From Parahaliea aestuarii (GTDB lineage: Bacteria; Pseudomonadota; Gammaproteobacteria; Pseudomonadales; Halieaceae), in assembly GCF_008064635.1 (NCBI RefSeq), contig NZ_VRYZ01000008.1:1-64000 (forward strand): DNA of 64,000 bases, read 5' to 3'. This document shows positions 38,220-48,676 of the stretch, piece by piece. Numbering within the stretch: position 1 is the first letter of the stretch; the number at the start of each line of letters is the position of its first letter. A program made the position numbers and the translations under genes. A model generated the notes under the pieces. It ran no database searches. It was not told the origin of the DNA and saw only the letters and a list, made by a program, of their open reading frames with translations.

Positions 38220-39709
38220 CAGTTACCCACGTAGTCACTGATCCACTGGTTGCCGGCCTCGCGCCCGCCTTCCACCAGGTCCGCGCCGCCGGCTATCCCC
38301 ATGATCAGCAGTACCGGCACGCCCTCCCGGGCCATGGAAAAATGATCGGCGCGATAGAACAGGCCATTTTCGGGCAGATTTTCCTCGGTGACATAGCGGT
38401 TTTGCTGTGCGGCGACTCGCACCATGTCATCCTCGAGTTCACTCTGGCCTTTGCCCACCAGAATCACATCGCGCGCCGCGCCGGCGGTCTGCAGGATATC
38501 CAGGGTGAAGTTGGCCACGGTGGTTTCCAGGGGGTAGACCGGGTCCGCGGCGTAGGCTTTGGAGCCCATCAAGCCGGACTCCTCGGCGGTCCAGAAGGCG
38601 AACAGCACACTGCGCTCGAGCGGCGGTCCGGCCTTCAGTACACGGGCAATCTCCAGCACGCCGGCGCTGCCGAGAGCGTCGTCATTGGCGCCGGGGTGTA
38701 CCGTGCGCCCCTGGGCATCGGGCTCGCCAAGGCCGAAGGCGTCCCAGTGCGCAGAGGCCATCAGGACCTCCCCGGGGCGTTCTGTGCCGGGCAGCAGCCC
38801 CAGCACGTTGCGGCTGTCGAAGCGACTCACCTGTACAGCAAGGCTGGCATTGAAGTGCACCCCCGGCAGTTCGAAGGCCTGGAAATCCGGGCGCCGGGCA
38901 GCCACGCGCAGGGCGTCGAGGTCTTCGCCGGCCATCGCCAGCAGTTTTGTGGCAGCGTCGTTGTGCAGCCAGCCCTGGACGGTGATACTCGGCGTGCCTG
39001 CGGGAGGCTCGGCCAGCGCCACCTGCTCGCCAGGACCGGCGGCCGCCACACTCCAGTTGTAACCGGCCGCCCCGGTCTCGTGAATCACCAGCGCGCCCAG
39101 TGCTCCGCGGCGCGCGGCCTCTTCATACTTGTAGGCCCAGCGGCCATAGTAGGTCATGCGGCGGTTGCCAAAGCGGCCCGCTGCGGGCTCGCCGGGCGCC
39201 GCGGCAAAGTCCGGATCGTTCACCAGGAATACGGCGATTTTGCCCGACAGGTCGATGTCGCCATAATCGTCCCAGTCCTGCTCCGGTGCACTCACACCAA
39301 AGCCCACAAACACCAGCGGCACGTCTTCGGCCTTGATGGACTCCCGGGGCTCGGCCGTGGCGAGGGCGATATCTACGCCCTGCTCGAGGGCGAGACGGCT
39401 TCCGGCGGTGGCGAAGGCGATCTGTGCTGGAGTTTGCACCAGCGTGCGCATCATGGGCACCGCCTGGGTCCACTGGCCGTCGGGCCCGCCCGGCTCGAGG
39501 CCAATGGCCTGCATGCGCTGCACCAGGTAGTCGACGGTCTTGTCCTCGCCAGGCGTCCCCGGAGCACGCCCTTCGAAGGCGTCGGAGGCCATGACCTTGA
39601 CAGTCTCCGACAGCTTGTCCGCCTGAATGGCCCGCTGCCCGGCAGGCGCTTCAGCCAGAGCCTGGACAGGCAGTGTGAATGCCAGCAGTACCGTGAGGAT
39701 GCTTCGCAT
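38042..39709 (-). CDS. M28-family metallopeptidase, secreted
   Basis: The 555 aa begin with a signal peptide (MRSILTVLLAFTLPVQALAE). Next come an N-terminal domain (VMASDAFEGRAPGTPGEDKT), a PA-like insert and a zinc peptidase domain. Ligands are visible in ASAHWDAFG (H-x-D), HPGANDDALGSAGVLEI (bridging D), FAFWTAEESGLMGS (E-E) and YRADHFSMAREGVPVLLIMG (last H). It is probably a periplasmic aminopeptidase. The start at 39709 is set by the signal peptide; the frame runs much further upstream without homology. Confidence 0.93.
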   Translation of the reverse strand: MRSILTVLLAFTLPVQALAEAPAGQRAIQADKLSETVKVMASDAFEGRAPGTPGEDKTVDYLVQRMQAIGLEPGGPDGQWTQAVPMMRTLVQTPAQIAFATAGSRLALEQGVDIALATAEPRESIKAEDVPLVFVGFGVSAPEQDWDDYGDIDLSGKIAVFLVNDPDFAAAPGEPAAGRFGNRRMTYYGRWAYKYEEAARRGALGALVIHETGAAGYNWSVAAAGPGEQVALAEPPAGTPSITVQGWLHNDAATKLLAMAGEDLDALRVAARRPDFQAFELPGVHFNASLAVQVSRFDSRNVLGLLPGTERPGEVLMASAHWDAFGLGEPDAQGRTVHPGANDDALGSAGVLEIARVLKAGPPLERSVLFAFWTAEESGLMGSKAYAADPVYPLETTVANFTLDILQTAGAARDVILVGKGQSELEDDMVRVAAQQNRYVTEENLPENGLFYRADHFSMAREGVPVLLIMGIAGGADLVEGGREAGNQWISDYVGNCYHKTCDAWSADWDLTGAVQDIELIRQIIEDLADSSRWPQWKDGSEFKATRDASRAARQ

Positions 39710-40001
39710 GTGATCAATTCTCCGCGGTTTAATGGCTTCAGGGTAACGCAGAGTGATCGCGGTTTCAGCGTTAGGGGCGGTGATCTCCTGAAGGTACCTC
39801 TGGCGCGGCCCCGGGATCGCTCTGTCGCGCTCAACACGAGCGATTTGGGAAGCTAGCGAGGAATTGCGCTGGACGCCAGGCTCGCTACTATGGCCACACA
39901 CTTCGCGTAATGCCGTTACAGGTTTGAATGACCCACGAATTGCCAGCTCGAGCATCAAGACGGGAACAGGACTCTCGCAATACGGTGGTTTCCCTGGCGC
40001 C

Positions 40002-40736
40002 ATGACCAACACAAGCCGCTCAAAACGCGCCCGGCTGGATCGTTTTGTCAGCCAGCAGACCGGCATCAGCCGCCGGGAGGTGCGTCTGCTGCTGGCCCTA
40101 CAGCGTATTCATGTCGATGGCGAGCCGGCTCACGCGATAAACCAGGTGATTGAGCAGTTCAGCCGGGTGAGCCTGGACGGGCGCATACTGCAGAGTGCAC
40201 GTGCCGTCTACCTGATGCTGAACAAGCCCGCTGGCGTGGTGAGTGCTACCCGGGATGAGCGGCACCGCACGGTGATCGACTTGCTGGGGGATCGCGACAC
40301 CAGTGATCTGCATATCGCGGGGCGGCTGGACGCCAGTTCCACCGGCCTGTTGCTACTGACCAACGACGGGCGCTGGTCGCGCTGGCTCTCTTCGCCCGAG
40401 CAGCGCATAGCAAAGCGCTACCGGGTGACGCTGGCCAAGCCATTGACGCCGGACTACGTGGCGGCATTCGCCGAAGGCATGTACTTCGCCTACGAGGGCA
40501 TTACCACGCACCCGGCAGCACTCACCATTCTGTCTGAATTTGAAGCGGAAGTGGCGCTGACCGAGGGCCGCTATCACCAGATAAAGCGCATGTTCGGCCG
40601 CTTTCGCAACCCGGTGCAGACGCTACACCGGGTGGCCATCGGCAGCCTGGAGCTGGACCCTGACCTTGCGCCCGGGCAGAGCCGGGCGCTCAGCGCCGAC
40701 GAGCTGGCGCGCCTCGCAGCAGCGAAAGCGCAGTAG
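40002..40736 (+). CDS. RsuA-family 16S rRNA pseudouridine synthase
   Basis: The 244-residue protein has an N-terminal S4 RNA-binding domain (RLDRFVSQQTGISRREVRLL) followed by the pseudouridine synthase domain with catalytic Asp in HIAGRLDASSTGLLLLTNDG. Later segments are KRYRVTLAKPL and EGRYHQIKRMFGRF. The layout matches RsuA (position 516 of 16S rRNA), while related RluE/RluF types lack or vary the S4 part. ATG 40002 was chosen because homology starts there. The gene stands alone; the 292-bp gap before it holds no clear gene. Confidence 0.9.
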   Translation: MTNTSRSKRARLDRFVSQQTGISRREVRLLLALQRIHVDGEPAHAINQVIEQFSRVSLDGRILQSARAVYLMLNKPAGVVSATRDERHRTVIDLLGDRDTSDLHIAGRLDASSTGLLLLTNDGRWSRWLSSPEQRIAKRYRVTLAKPLTPDYVAAFAEGMYFAYEGITTHPAALTILSEFEAEVALTEGRYHQIKRMFGRFRNPVQTLHRVAIGSLELDPDLAPGQSRALSADELARLAAAKAQ

Positions 40737-40823
40737 GACGGGAAATAGGCCCTGCGGCAGGCCTGGCCGCATTGCCATGACATACTGCTAGTATTCCCCT
40801 GCACGATATTGAAAGGGTGGACC

Positions 40824-42368
40824 ATGCGGGCGTTACTCTGCTTTTTTGTCTTTCTGATTATTTACGGGTCACTCTATCCCTTCACCTTCGAGCTGGACTC
40901 CTACCATCGGGACCTGCTGACCCCGCTGCTGGATTTCAACCCGCTCAACACCGGCCGCGGCGACATGGTGGCGAATCTGCTGCTGTTTATTCCCTTCGGC
41001 TTTCTGGCGATGCCCGGCTTTCCCGGCGGCAAACGCTCCCGCCGGATCGTATTGGTCCTTTTGATCGGTTTTGTGCTGGCCTACCTGATACAGGTGGCGC
41101 AGTTAATCGTGCCCGGCCGCACCCCGAGCGGCAGCGATGCGGTGTGGAATCTGCTCGGCTGCGCCATCGGCTGCGCCCTCGCCAGCCTGCCGGTGCCGGA
41201 AAGAGTGTCTGGCGTTCTCATGCCAGGCGGATTGCCTTCAATTCCGCTGGCACTGGGCCTGCTCTGGCTAGCCTACAACTGGGCGCCCTTCGTACCATCC
41301 ATCGACCTGCAGTTGCTGAAGGACAATCTCAAGCTGATCTCTTCCTCGTCACCCGATCCCCTCCGGGTGCTGCAGAAGCTGGTGATGTGGCTGGTGATCT
41401 TTCACTTTTTTCACAGTACCGGGGGCCTGCTGGCAAGGGAGCGTTACTATCCGCTGATTGTAGCGGCAACACTGTTTGGCAGCCTGTTCATTGTGGGCCA
41501 CGCGACGACCATTGAGCATGTCGCCGGCGGGGTATTGGCGATTCCCGCCTGGTGCCTGGTCCGCAAACACCGGCGCCCGTCACTACTCGCCTTGCTACTG
41601 GGGGTGTCCATCGTGGCGACAACTTTCACACCCTTCGATCTGCGGGAGCTACCCGCCACCTTCAGCTGGATACCCTTCAGCGGGGCACTCGACGGCAATA
41701 TGCTGATCAATGTCATGGCCATCTTCAGCAAGCTGGTGATTTACGGCAGCCTCACCTGGCTGCTGGTGGAAGCGGGCTTCGCGCTGCGCACAGCCGCCCT
41801 GATCGTGGCAGCGGGTCTGTTGGCAAGCGAGCTGCTTCAGGTCTACTTCCGCGGCCCCACCGCGGAAATCACCGACCCTCTCCTGGCCCTGGTGGTCGCC
41901 GTCACCTTGCACGCCTACCAGAAAGCCGTAGAGGCCCGTATGCCACAGCGCCCGACCAGCCCCGCAGTGCCTACCACTGAAGCAGCATCGGCCGCGAGCG
42001 CCGCACAGGGCGACGGCGCGACACAGCAGGGCCAGCGCACCATCCAACTCAACCTCCACCGATACCAGGCGGCCTTCGTGCAAGATGTTGCTGCAGGTCT
42101 CGGCTGGAGCAGTCAGCAGTTGTGCAGCGCCCTGCTGGCGCTGGCGCACAATGGAGAAGTCTCAGACAGTACCGAGGACACCCTGCAATCGTTCAGGGTG
42201 AGCCCCGAGGTCATGCTCCGGGACCAGCGCTGGGTGGTGCTGCCCGTCACACTCGACGAACAGGCCAGTGCAAGCCTGCAGACTCTGGCCGCCGCGGGAC
42301 AGCGCAGCGAGTCCAGTACCTTGAGGCAGCTTATCGACAAGCAGATAAACAGACTGTCTGTTACCTGA
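40824..42368 (+). CDS. Protein with two VanZ-like membrane domains and a soluble tail
   Basis: The 514 aa contain two VanZ-type domains. The first (residues about 1-125) shows YGSLYPFTFELDS, MVANLLLFIPFGFLAMPGFP and GRTPSGSDAVWNLLGCAIG. The second (about 265-370) shows MLINVMAIFSKLVIYGSLTW and RGPTAEITDPLLALVVA. About 10-11 membrane segments precede a soluble C-terminal region of about 130 aa without recognised domain. VanZ domains confer teicoplanin resistance in vanA clusters, but most members have no known role. ATG 40824 follows AAGGGTGG. Confidence 0.85.
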   Translation: MRALLCFFVFLIIYGSLYPFTFELDSYHRDLLTPLLDFNPLNTGRGDMVANLLLFIPFGFLAMPGFPGGKRSRRIVLVLLIGFVLAYLIQVAQLIVPGRTPSGSDAVWNLLGCAIGCALASLPVPERVSGVLMPGGLPSIPLALGLLWLAYNWAPFVPSIDLQLLKDNLKLISSSSPDPLRVLQKLVMWLVIFHFFHSTGGLLARERYYPLIVAATLFGSLFIVGHATTIEHVAGGVLAIPAWCLVRKHRRPSLLALLLGVSIVATTFTPFDLRELPATFSWIPFSGALDGNMLINVMAIFSKLVIYGSLTWLLVEAGFALRTAALIVAAGLLASELLQVYFRGPTAEITDPLLALVVAVTLHAYQKAVEARMPQRPTSPAVPTTEAASAASAAQGDGATQQGQRTIQLNLHRYQAAFVQDVAAGLGWSSQQLCSALLALAHNGEVSDSTEDTLQSFRVSPEVMLRDQRWVVLPVTLDEQASASLQTLAAAGQRSESSTLRQLIDKQINRLSVT

Positions 42369-42451
42369 TCAAACGCCCTGTCGCCGGGGCACCCGCCAGC
42401 CCCACACGGCCACGCTATGCAGAGCGACCTGGGGGCACGGTTTCGCGTTAC

Positions 42452-43963
<1,512 letters not shown>

Positions 43964-44018
43964 GTCTCCATACTCCCGGCTTTGTCACCGTTATTCTGCG
44001 GATGAGGCGAGCATAGCC

Positions 44019-44073
44019 TGTCGCTATGGGCCATAATTGACTTTGAGCGACAGTTTTTTATCTTTAAGCGACA
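44019..44073. promoter_or_regulatory. AraC-type operator half-sites between monooxygenase and regulator genes
   Basis: On the minus strand two half-sites TGTCGC-N8-AA start at 44073 and 44052, exactly 21 bp apart (two helical turns). A third TGTCGCT lies inverted at 44019-44025. The consensus matches the TGTCGC-N8-AA half-site I recall for Pseudomonas ArgR, another AraC-family regulator. The probable ligand is the neighbouring regulator. Confidence 0.65.
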
Positions 44074-44092
44074 CACTGCAGGAGGGAGCGCC

Positions 44093-45097
44093 GTGCACGG
44101 CCTGATTCGCGCGACCACATTGCGCGGCTACGAACAACTCGTCACCGAGCTTGGCGGCGACCCGGCACCGCTGCTGCGGCGCTACCACCTGCCATCTGCC
44201 GGCCAGCAGGTTATCGAACGATTCATTCCCTACCGCAATGCAGCGCTGTTGTTCGAAACAAGTGCCGCTGAGCTCGACTGTCCCGACTTCGGCCTGCGGC
44301 TGTCGCGCTATCAGGGCTGGGAAACGCTGGGGCCGGTCGCGGTTATTGCACGCAATGCCCGCACCGTGCTGGACGCCTGTCGCAGTATTGCCCGCTATTT
44401 ATATACCCACTCCCCGGCCCTGTCCCTGGAGCTACGGACGAATCCGGCCGACGGGTCGCTGCAGTTCAACTACTGGATCAACGAACTCAACCTGCAGCAG
44501 AACCGCCAGGCCTACGAATTGAGTCTGGCCAACGGTTTACAGTTGCTGCGTCTTCCCGCCGGCAGGCAACTGCGGCTGTGCCGCGTCGGCTTCCGCCACA
44601 GCCGCATGGCCGATGCGAGTACGTATCGCCAGGTCTTTGGCTGTACTGTGGAATTTGATCGCGAGTGGTGCGGCTTCCAGATCGATGCCGATCTCGCCAA
44701 TCAGACCATCGACCAGGCCGATGCCGAAACACACCGCCTGGCGACAGCCTACCTGGAAGATCACTATGCGGCGCGCGGACAACACCTGACAGAACGGGTT
44801 CGCGGCCTGATAGAGCAGCTCCTTCCCACCGGCCAGTGCACCGCACGCAATATCGCGGACCACCTGTCACTGCATCCTCGCACCTTGCAGCGACGGCTGG
44901 CCGATGAAGGTCAGCGCTATGACACCCTGCTGGATACCGTCCGTCGCGACCAGGCGGATTACTACCTGCGTCAGCGTGGCCTCTACCTGAGCCAGGTCAG
45001 CGGGCTGCTGGGCTACGCCGAGCAGAGTGCTTTCAACCGCGCCTGCCGCCGATGGTTCAACACCACCCCCAGGGCCTACCGGTCGCGGCTGCAATAA
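44093..45097 (+). CDS. AraC-family regulator (arabinose-binding-like N-domain), divergent from the monooxygenase
   Basis: The 334 residues have an N-terminal domain typical of the AraC_arabinose_bd group: LVTELGGDPAPLLRRYHLPS, FIPYRNAALLFETSAAELDC and RQAYELSLANGLQLL. The C-terminal HTH is in IADHLSLHPRTLQRRLADEG, followed by LYLSQVSGLLGYAEQSAFNR and WFNTTPRAYR. GTG 44093 has GGAGGGAG upstream. This layout matches regulators of esterase, amino-acid and monooxygenase genes in pseudomonads. It most likely controls the EthA-like gene through the repeats at 44019-44073. Confidence 0.9.
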   Translation: MHGLIRATTLRGYEQLVTELGGDPAPLLRRYHLPSAGQQVIERFIPYRNAALLFETSAAELDCPDFGLRLSRYQGWETLGPVAVIARNARTVLDACRSIARYLYTHSPALSLELRTNPADGSLQFNYWINELNLQQNRQAYELSLANGLQLLRLPAGRQLRLCRVGFRHSRMADASTYRQVFGCTVEFDREWCGFQIDADLANQTIDQADAETHRLATAYLEDHYAARGQHLTERVRGLIEQLLPTGQCTARNIADHLSLHPRTLQRRLADEGQRYDTLLDTVRRDQADYYLRQRGLYLSQVSGLLGYAEQSAFNRACRRWFNTTPRAYRSRLQ

Positions 45098-45142
45098 CCT
45101 GCGGATCGGCGACAGCCAGCCGGGTCCTCCCCGGCCTGGCTG

Positions 45143-46999
45143 TCAGATATTGGAACCCTGGGACGCCGCGGCGCTCGCCACCAGATCCTCGGGGCCCATG
45201 ATGATGTCGCGGTAGCTGCCGCCGGCGGGAATCATCGGATACACGTTCTCCTCGGCGTCGACAATCACATCCAGCAGGTAGGGCTGGCCGGGGTCCTGCA
45301 GCATCCTCTCGTAAGCAGCGCTGAGTTGCCCGGGGCGGGTCACGCGCTCCGCCGCCACCCGGTAACCCGCCGCAATAGCGGGAAAGTCCGGGTAGATGTC
45401 CACCTCGTCGGGGTGCTTGACCCGCATGGGGTCCGACAGGTCCGATTCCGCCCGGTGCCCGCCGTAGATCATGTCCTGCCACTGGCGGACCATGCCCAGC
45501 CACTGGTTGTTGATGACCACCACTTTGACGCCAATGCCATAGCGGTGACAGGTGGCCAGCTCGTGGATGGTCATGTTCAGCGAACCGTCGCCGTCGATGT
45601 CGATCACCTGCCGCTGGGGGCACGCCACTTTCGCCCCGATCGCGGCCGGCAGGCCGTATCCCATGGTGCCGAATCCCGAGCTGCTCAGGAAGGAGCGCGG
45701 CTGCCGCGACTGGTAGTGCTGCATCGCCCACATCTGGTGCTGGCCGACACCGAGGGAAACAACGGCATCGCCCCCGGTGACCTCGTTCAGCAGGGCGATG
45801 GCGTATTGCGGGCTGATACGGTCGCTCTCGGGAACCCGGTAGGGATGATCGCGCTTGAGTTGCCCCAGGTAGGCCAGCCAGTCAGCCGTCGGACACGGCC
45901 CGACGCCGGCCAGCAACTGGCCCAGCGCAATGCGCAGGTCGGCACAGATAGGCAGTGTGACGGTCTTGTTCTTGTTGAGTTCGGTGCGATCGATATCGAT
46001 GTGGATGATTTTCCCGGTTGCGATAAAGGCATCCACATTGCCCGTCACCCGATCGTCAAAGCGCACCCCCAGCGCCAGCACCAGGTCCGCCTCGTTCACC
46101 GCCACGTTGGCATAGCGGGCGCCATGCATACCAAGGGTGTGCAGGGACAGCGGGTGGCCCGGTGGAAACGCGCCGTGCCCCATCAATGTCATGGTCACCG
46201 GGCAGGCCATTTTTTCCGCCAGCGCCAGCAGCAGCGCCGCGCAATCCTGCGAGGCGACACCACCGCCAGCGTAAATCACCGGCCGGCGGGCTTCGGCTAT
46301 CAGGCGGCAGGCTTCGCGCAACTGGTGCGCTTCTACCCCGCCCGCGGTTTTTTCGGGCGCTTCGATGACGGCCGGTATGCGCGGCGCAACATAATGCCCC
46401 TCAGGGTCGCGGGGGTACTGCTGCTGGATATCCTTGGGAATATCGATCAGCACGGGCCCGGGCCGCTGCCCCGCCGCCAGGGCGAAGGCCTCCCGCACTG
46501 TTTCCGGGATGTCGCCAACCCGCCGCACCAGGTAACTGCGCTTGGTGACCGGCCGGGTGATAGCGACGATATCCACCTCCTGAAAGGCATTCTTGCCGAG
46601 CAGGTGGGAGGGTACATTGCCGGTGATCGCCACGATCGGCGTGGAATCACTGTGGGCATCGGCGATACCCGTCACCAGGTTGGTCGCGCCCGGCCCGGAG
46701 GTCGCCAGGCAGACCCCCACCCGGCCAGTGGCGCGGGCGTAACCCTGGGCGGCGTGCACCGCGCCCTGCTCATGTTCGGTACGAATACATCGAATGTTGT
46801 AGTCCTGCAGAACATCAAAAATTTCCAGGTTGGCCCCCCCGGGGTAACCGAAGAGCGTATCCACCCCCTCCGCCAGCAAGGCCACCGCCAGTATCTGGGC
46901 ACCGCGCAGGGCCTGATCCCGCTCCGCCGGGAGAATGTCCTCAAGACGCCCTCCGTGAACCGTGGACGTGTTGTTATAGGTGACGTTGTCGGCGCTCAT
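45143..46999 (-). CDS. Acetolactate synthase large subunit-type TPP enzyme
   Basis: The enzyme has 618 aa from ATG 46999 (GGAG 7 bp upstream; ATG 47011 is also possible). It condenses pyruvate to acetolactate (or acetohydroxybutyrate) in valine/leucine/isoleucine synthesis. The catalytic Glu lies in IRTEHEQGAVHAAQGYARAT. Segments LVTGIADAHSDSTPIVAITG and RPVTKRSYLVRRVGDIPETV are typical. The TPP motif is G-D-G-S...N in DIDGDGSLNMTIHELATCHR. No small regulatory subunit (ilvN) gene is adjacent. It may be a stand-alone copy, and the divergent Lrp-type gene suggests regulation by amino acids. Confidence 0.9.
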   Translation of the reverse strand: MSADNVTYNNTSTVHGGRLEDILPAERDQALRGAQILAVALLAEGVDTLFGYPGGANLEIFDVLQDYNIRCIRTEHEQGAVHAAQGYARATGRVGVCLATSGPGATNLVTGIADAHSDSTPIVAITGNVPSHLLGKNAFQEVDIVAITRPVTKRSYLVRRVGDIPETVREAFALAAGQRPGPVLIDIPKDIQQQYPRDPEGHYVAPRIPAVIEAPEKTAGGVEAHQLREACRLIAEARRPVIYAGGGVASQDCAALLLALAEKMACPVTMTLMGHGAFPPGHPLSLHTLGMHGARYANVAVNEADLVLALGVRFDDRVTGNVDAFIATGKIIHIDIDRTELNKNKTVTLPICADLRIALGQLLAGVGPCPTADWLAYLGQLKRDHPYRVPESDRISPQYAIALLNEVTGGDAVVSLGVGQHQMWAMQHYQSRQPRSFLSSSGFGTMGYGLPAAIGAKVACPQRQVIDIDGDGSLNMTIHELATCHRYGIGVKVVVINNQWLGMVRQWQDMIYGGHRAESDLSDPMRVKHPDEVDIYPDFPAIAAGYRVAAERVTRPGQLSAAYERMLQDPGQPYLLDVIVDAEENVYPMIPAGGSYRDIIMGPEDLVASAAASQGSNI

Positions 47000-47072
47000 T
47001 GGCCACTCCATTAATGAACGTTGTTCTTTGCGGCCAGCAGCGGCCTGCGAACAGTCTAACGGGAAGCGCTGG

Positions 47073-47158
47073 TAGAATTTATGCCTTTTTGTCGGACAAA
47101 CCCCCACCAAAAGGTATTTTTAATATCGAATTTGAAAATTTGCAGTAGTATTTATGCC
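47073..47158. promoter_or_regulatory. Direct repeat in the acetolactate synthase-Lrp divergent region
   Basis: TAGAATTTATGCC (47073-47085) and TAGTATTTATGCC (47146-47158) differ at one base, are 73 bp apart and flank an AT-rich segment. They are candidate binding sites for the Lrp/AsnC-type regulator encoded at 47185, controlling both divergent genes. This role is inferred from position. Confidence 0.45.
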
Positions 47159-47184
47159 CATAAAGCGAACCCAGGGTATCCACT

Positions 47185-47643
47185 ATGCAAATTGATGCCA
47201 CCGACAGACGCATCCTCAAACTGCTGCAGCGCGACGCCAGCCTCTCCGTCGCCGAACTGGCGGAACAGATCGGCATGTCGCAGCCACCTTGCTGGCGGCG
47301 CATCAAAAAGCTGGAAAGCAGCGGTTTTATCGAGCGCCGGGTGGCGCTGCTGAACAGAAAACAGCTCGGCCTGCGTGTGGTGGTCTACACCGAGGTCAAG
47401 CTGTCGGCGAACGGCCGCCAGGCCGTCGGCGACTTCGAAGAAAAAATCCAGTCCTTCCCCGAGGTCACCGAGTGCTACGTCATGCTCGGCCAGAGCGACT
47501 TTTTACTGCGCATCGTGACCGAAGATGTAGAAAGCTACGAACGGTTCTTCCGCAACCACCTGTCACAACTCCCCGGGGTGCAGGATATAACGTCCTCAGT
47601 GGCCCTGAGCGAAGTCAAGTACAGTACGGAACTGCCCATCTAG
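47185..47643 (+). CDS. Lrp/AsnC-family transcriptional regulator
   Basis: The 152-residue protein has an N-terminal HTH in IDATDRRILKLLQRDASLSV and AELAEQIGMSQPPCWRRIKK. The RAM/AsnC ligand-binding domain contains VTECYVMLGQSDFLLRIVTE and YERFFRNHLSQLPGVQDITS. Such regulators form octamers and sense amino acids such as leucine. The gene is divergent from an acetolactate synthase-type gene, with nearly identical direct repeats in between, so it probably controls that gene and itself. Confidence 0.92.
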   Translation: MQIDATDRRILKLLQRDASLSVAELAEQIGMSQPPCWRRIKKLESSGFIERRVALLNRKQLGLRVVVYTEVKLSANGRQAVGDFEEKIQSFPEVTECYVMLGQSDFLLRIVTEDVESYERFFRNHLSQLPGVQDITSSVALSEVKYSTELPI

Positions 47644-47665
47644 CGGCTGGAGCAGCGGGGGCTGC

Positions 47666-48652
47666 TCAGCCGGGCTCGGCGACCCGCAACACCATCTTGC
47701 CGCGGTTGTGGCCCTGCTGGAGAATGCGATGAGCCTCTGCCACATCGCGCAGGGCGAACTCGCGGATGGGCGGCAGGGTCAGTTCGCCGCTTGCCAGCAA
47801 ACCTGCAATTTTCTCCAGAGTAGCGGCGCAGGCGGTATCGTCCATGGTAGAAAACACCCGCCTGACGCCGCGCTGTGCGGCCGCTTCCGCCGCCGCGGGT
47901 ATATCGCCATCGTCCACCAGCGTCGGGATGCTGACAAAGGTGCCCCCGGGGCGCACCAGGTCCAGGCCATCGGGCAGAGTGCTCACGCCAACGGCGTCCA
48001 TCAGGTAGTCCAGCCCGCCCGGTGCCCAGTCGGCAATGGCGGCGGCAATGTTCTCGCGGCGGTAATCGATGACACGCTCTATCCCCAGTTCGCGCAGGTA
48101 GTCCACATTGGGCGTCGAGCAGGTCGCCGCCACCCGGGCACCCGCCCAGCGGGCAAACTGTACGGCGAAGCCGCCGAGCCCTCCGGAGCCGCCGTGTATC
48201 AGGGCGCGCTGGCCGCGCTCCAGTCCGCCGCGATCAAACAGGCCCTGCCAGGCGGTAAGCGCCGCCACCGGCAGGGCCGCCGCCTCGCGAAAGCCCAGGG
48301 CCGCGGGTATGCGGGCCACCCGGTCCTCGTTGGCCAGGGTGTACTGGGCATAGCTGCCCTGCCCGCCCTGGCCGTGGTTGGTCGGCGTACATACGCGATC
48401 ACCCACCGTCAGGCCGGTCACCCCGTCGCCGACGGCGGCAACCACACCGGCCGCGTCGAAGCCGATAATGTAGGGGAAGCGATAGGGGCGGTACTGTTCC
48501 AGGTAACCCTGGCGGTTTTTCCAGTCGGCGGGATTGATACCGGCGTACGCCACTTGTACCAGCACTTCGCCCGGGCCGGGTTGCGGTGTTTCCAGCTCAG
48601 CGTATTCCAGCACTTCCGGGCCGCCGGTGCGGCGGATAATCATGGCGTACAT
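47666..48652 (-). CDS. NADP-dependent MDR-family quinone oxidoreductase
   Basis: The 328-residue medium-chain reductase has an N-terminal GroES-like domain (GPGEVLVQVAYAGINPADWK) followed by a Rossmann domain. The nucleotide motif lies in ALIHGGSGGLGGFAVQFARW. The catalytic zinc cysteines of alcohol dehydrogenases are absent, so it is of the zinc-free QOR (NADPH:quinone or enone reductase) type. It is the last gene of a minus-strand run with a Dabb-domain protein, an SDR and a cupin. Confidence 0.9.
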   Translation of the reverse strand: MYAMIIRRTGGPEVLEYAELETPQPGPGEVLVQVAYAGINPADWKNRQGYLEQYRPYRFPYIIGFDAAGVVAAVGDGVTGLTVGDRVCTPTNHGQGGQGSYAQYTLANEDRVARIPAALGFREAAALPVAALTAWQGLFDRGGLERGQRALIHGGSGGLGGFAVQFARWAGARVAATCSTPNVDYLRELGIERVIDYRRENIAAAIADWAPGGLDYLMDAVGVSTLPDGLDLVRPGGTFVSIPTLVDDGDIPAAAEAAAQRGVRRVFSTMDDTACAATLEKIAGLLASGELTLPPIREFALRDVAEAHRILQQGHNRGKMVLRVAEPG

Positions 48653-48676
48653 CAGGGGTTTCTCCAGCAGTCGGGA

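Noticed and set aside
45326-47014. 562-codon plus-strand frame opposite acetolactate synthase
   Set aside because: Fully antisense to a clear enzyme gene; the histidine/arginine-rich product shows no family.
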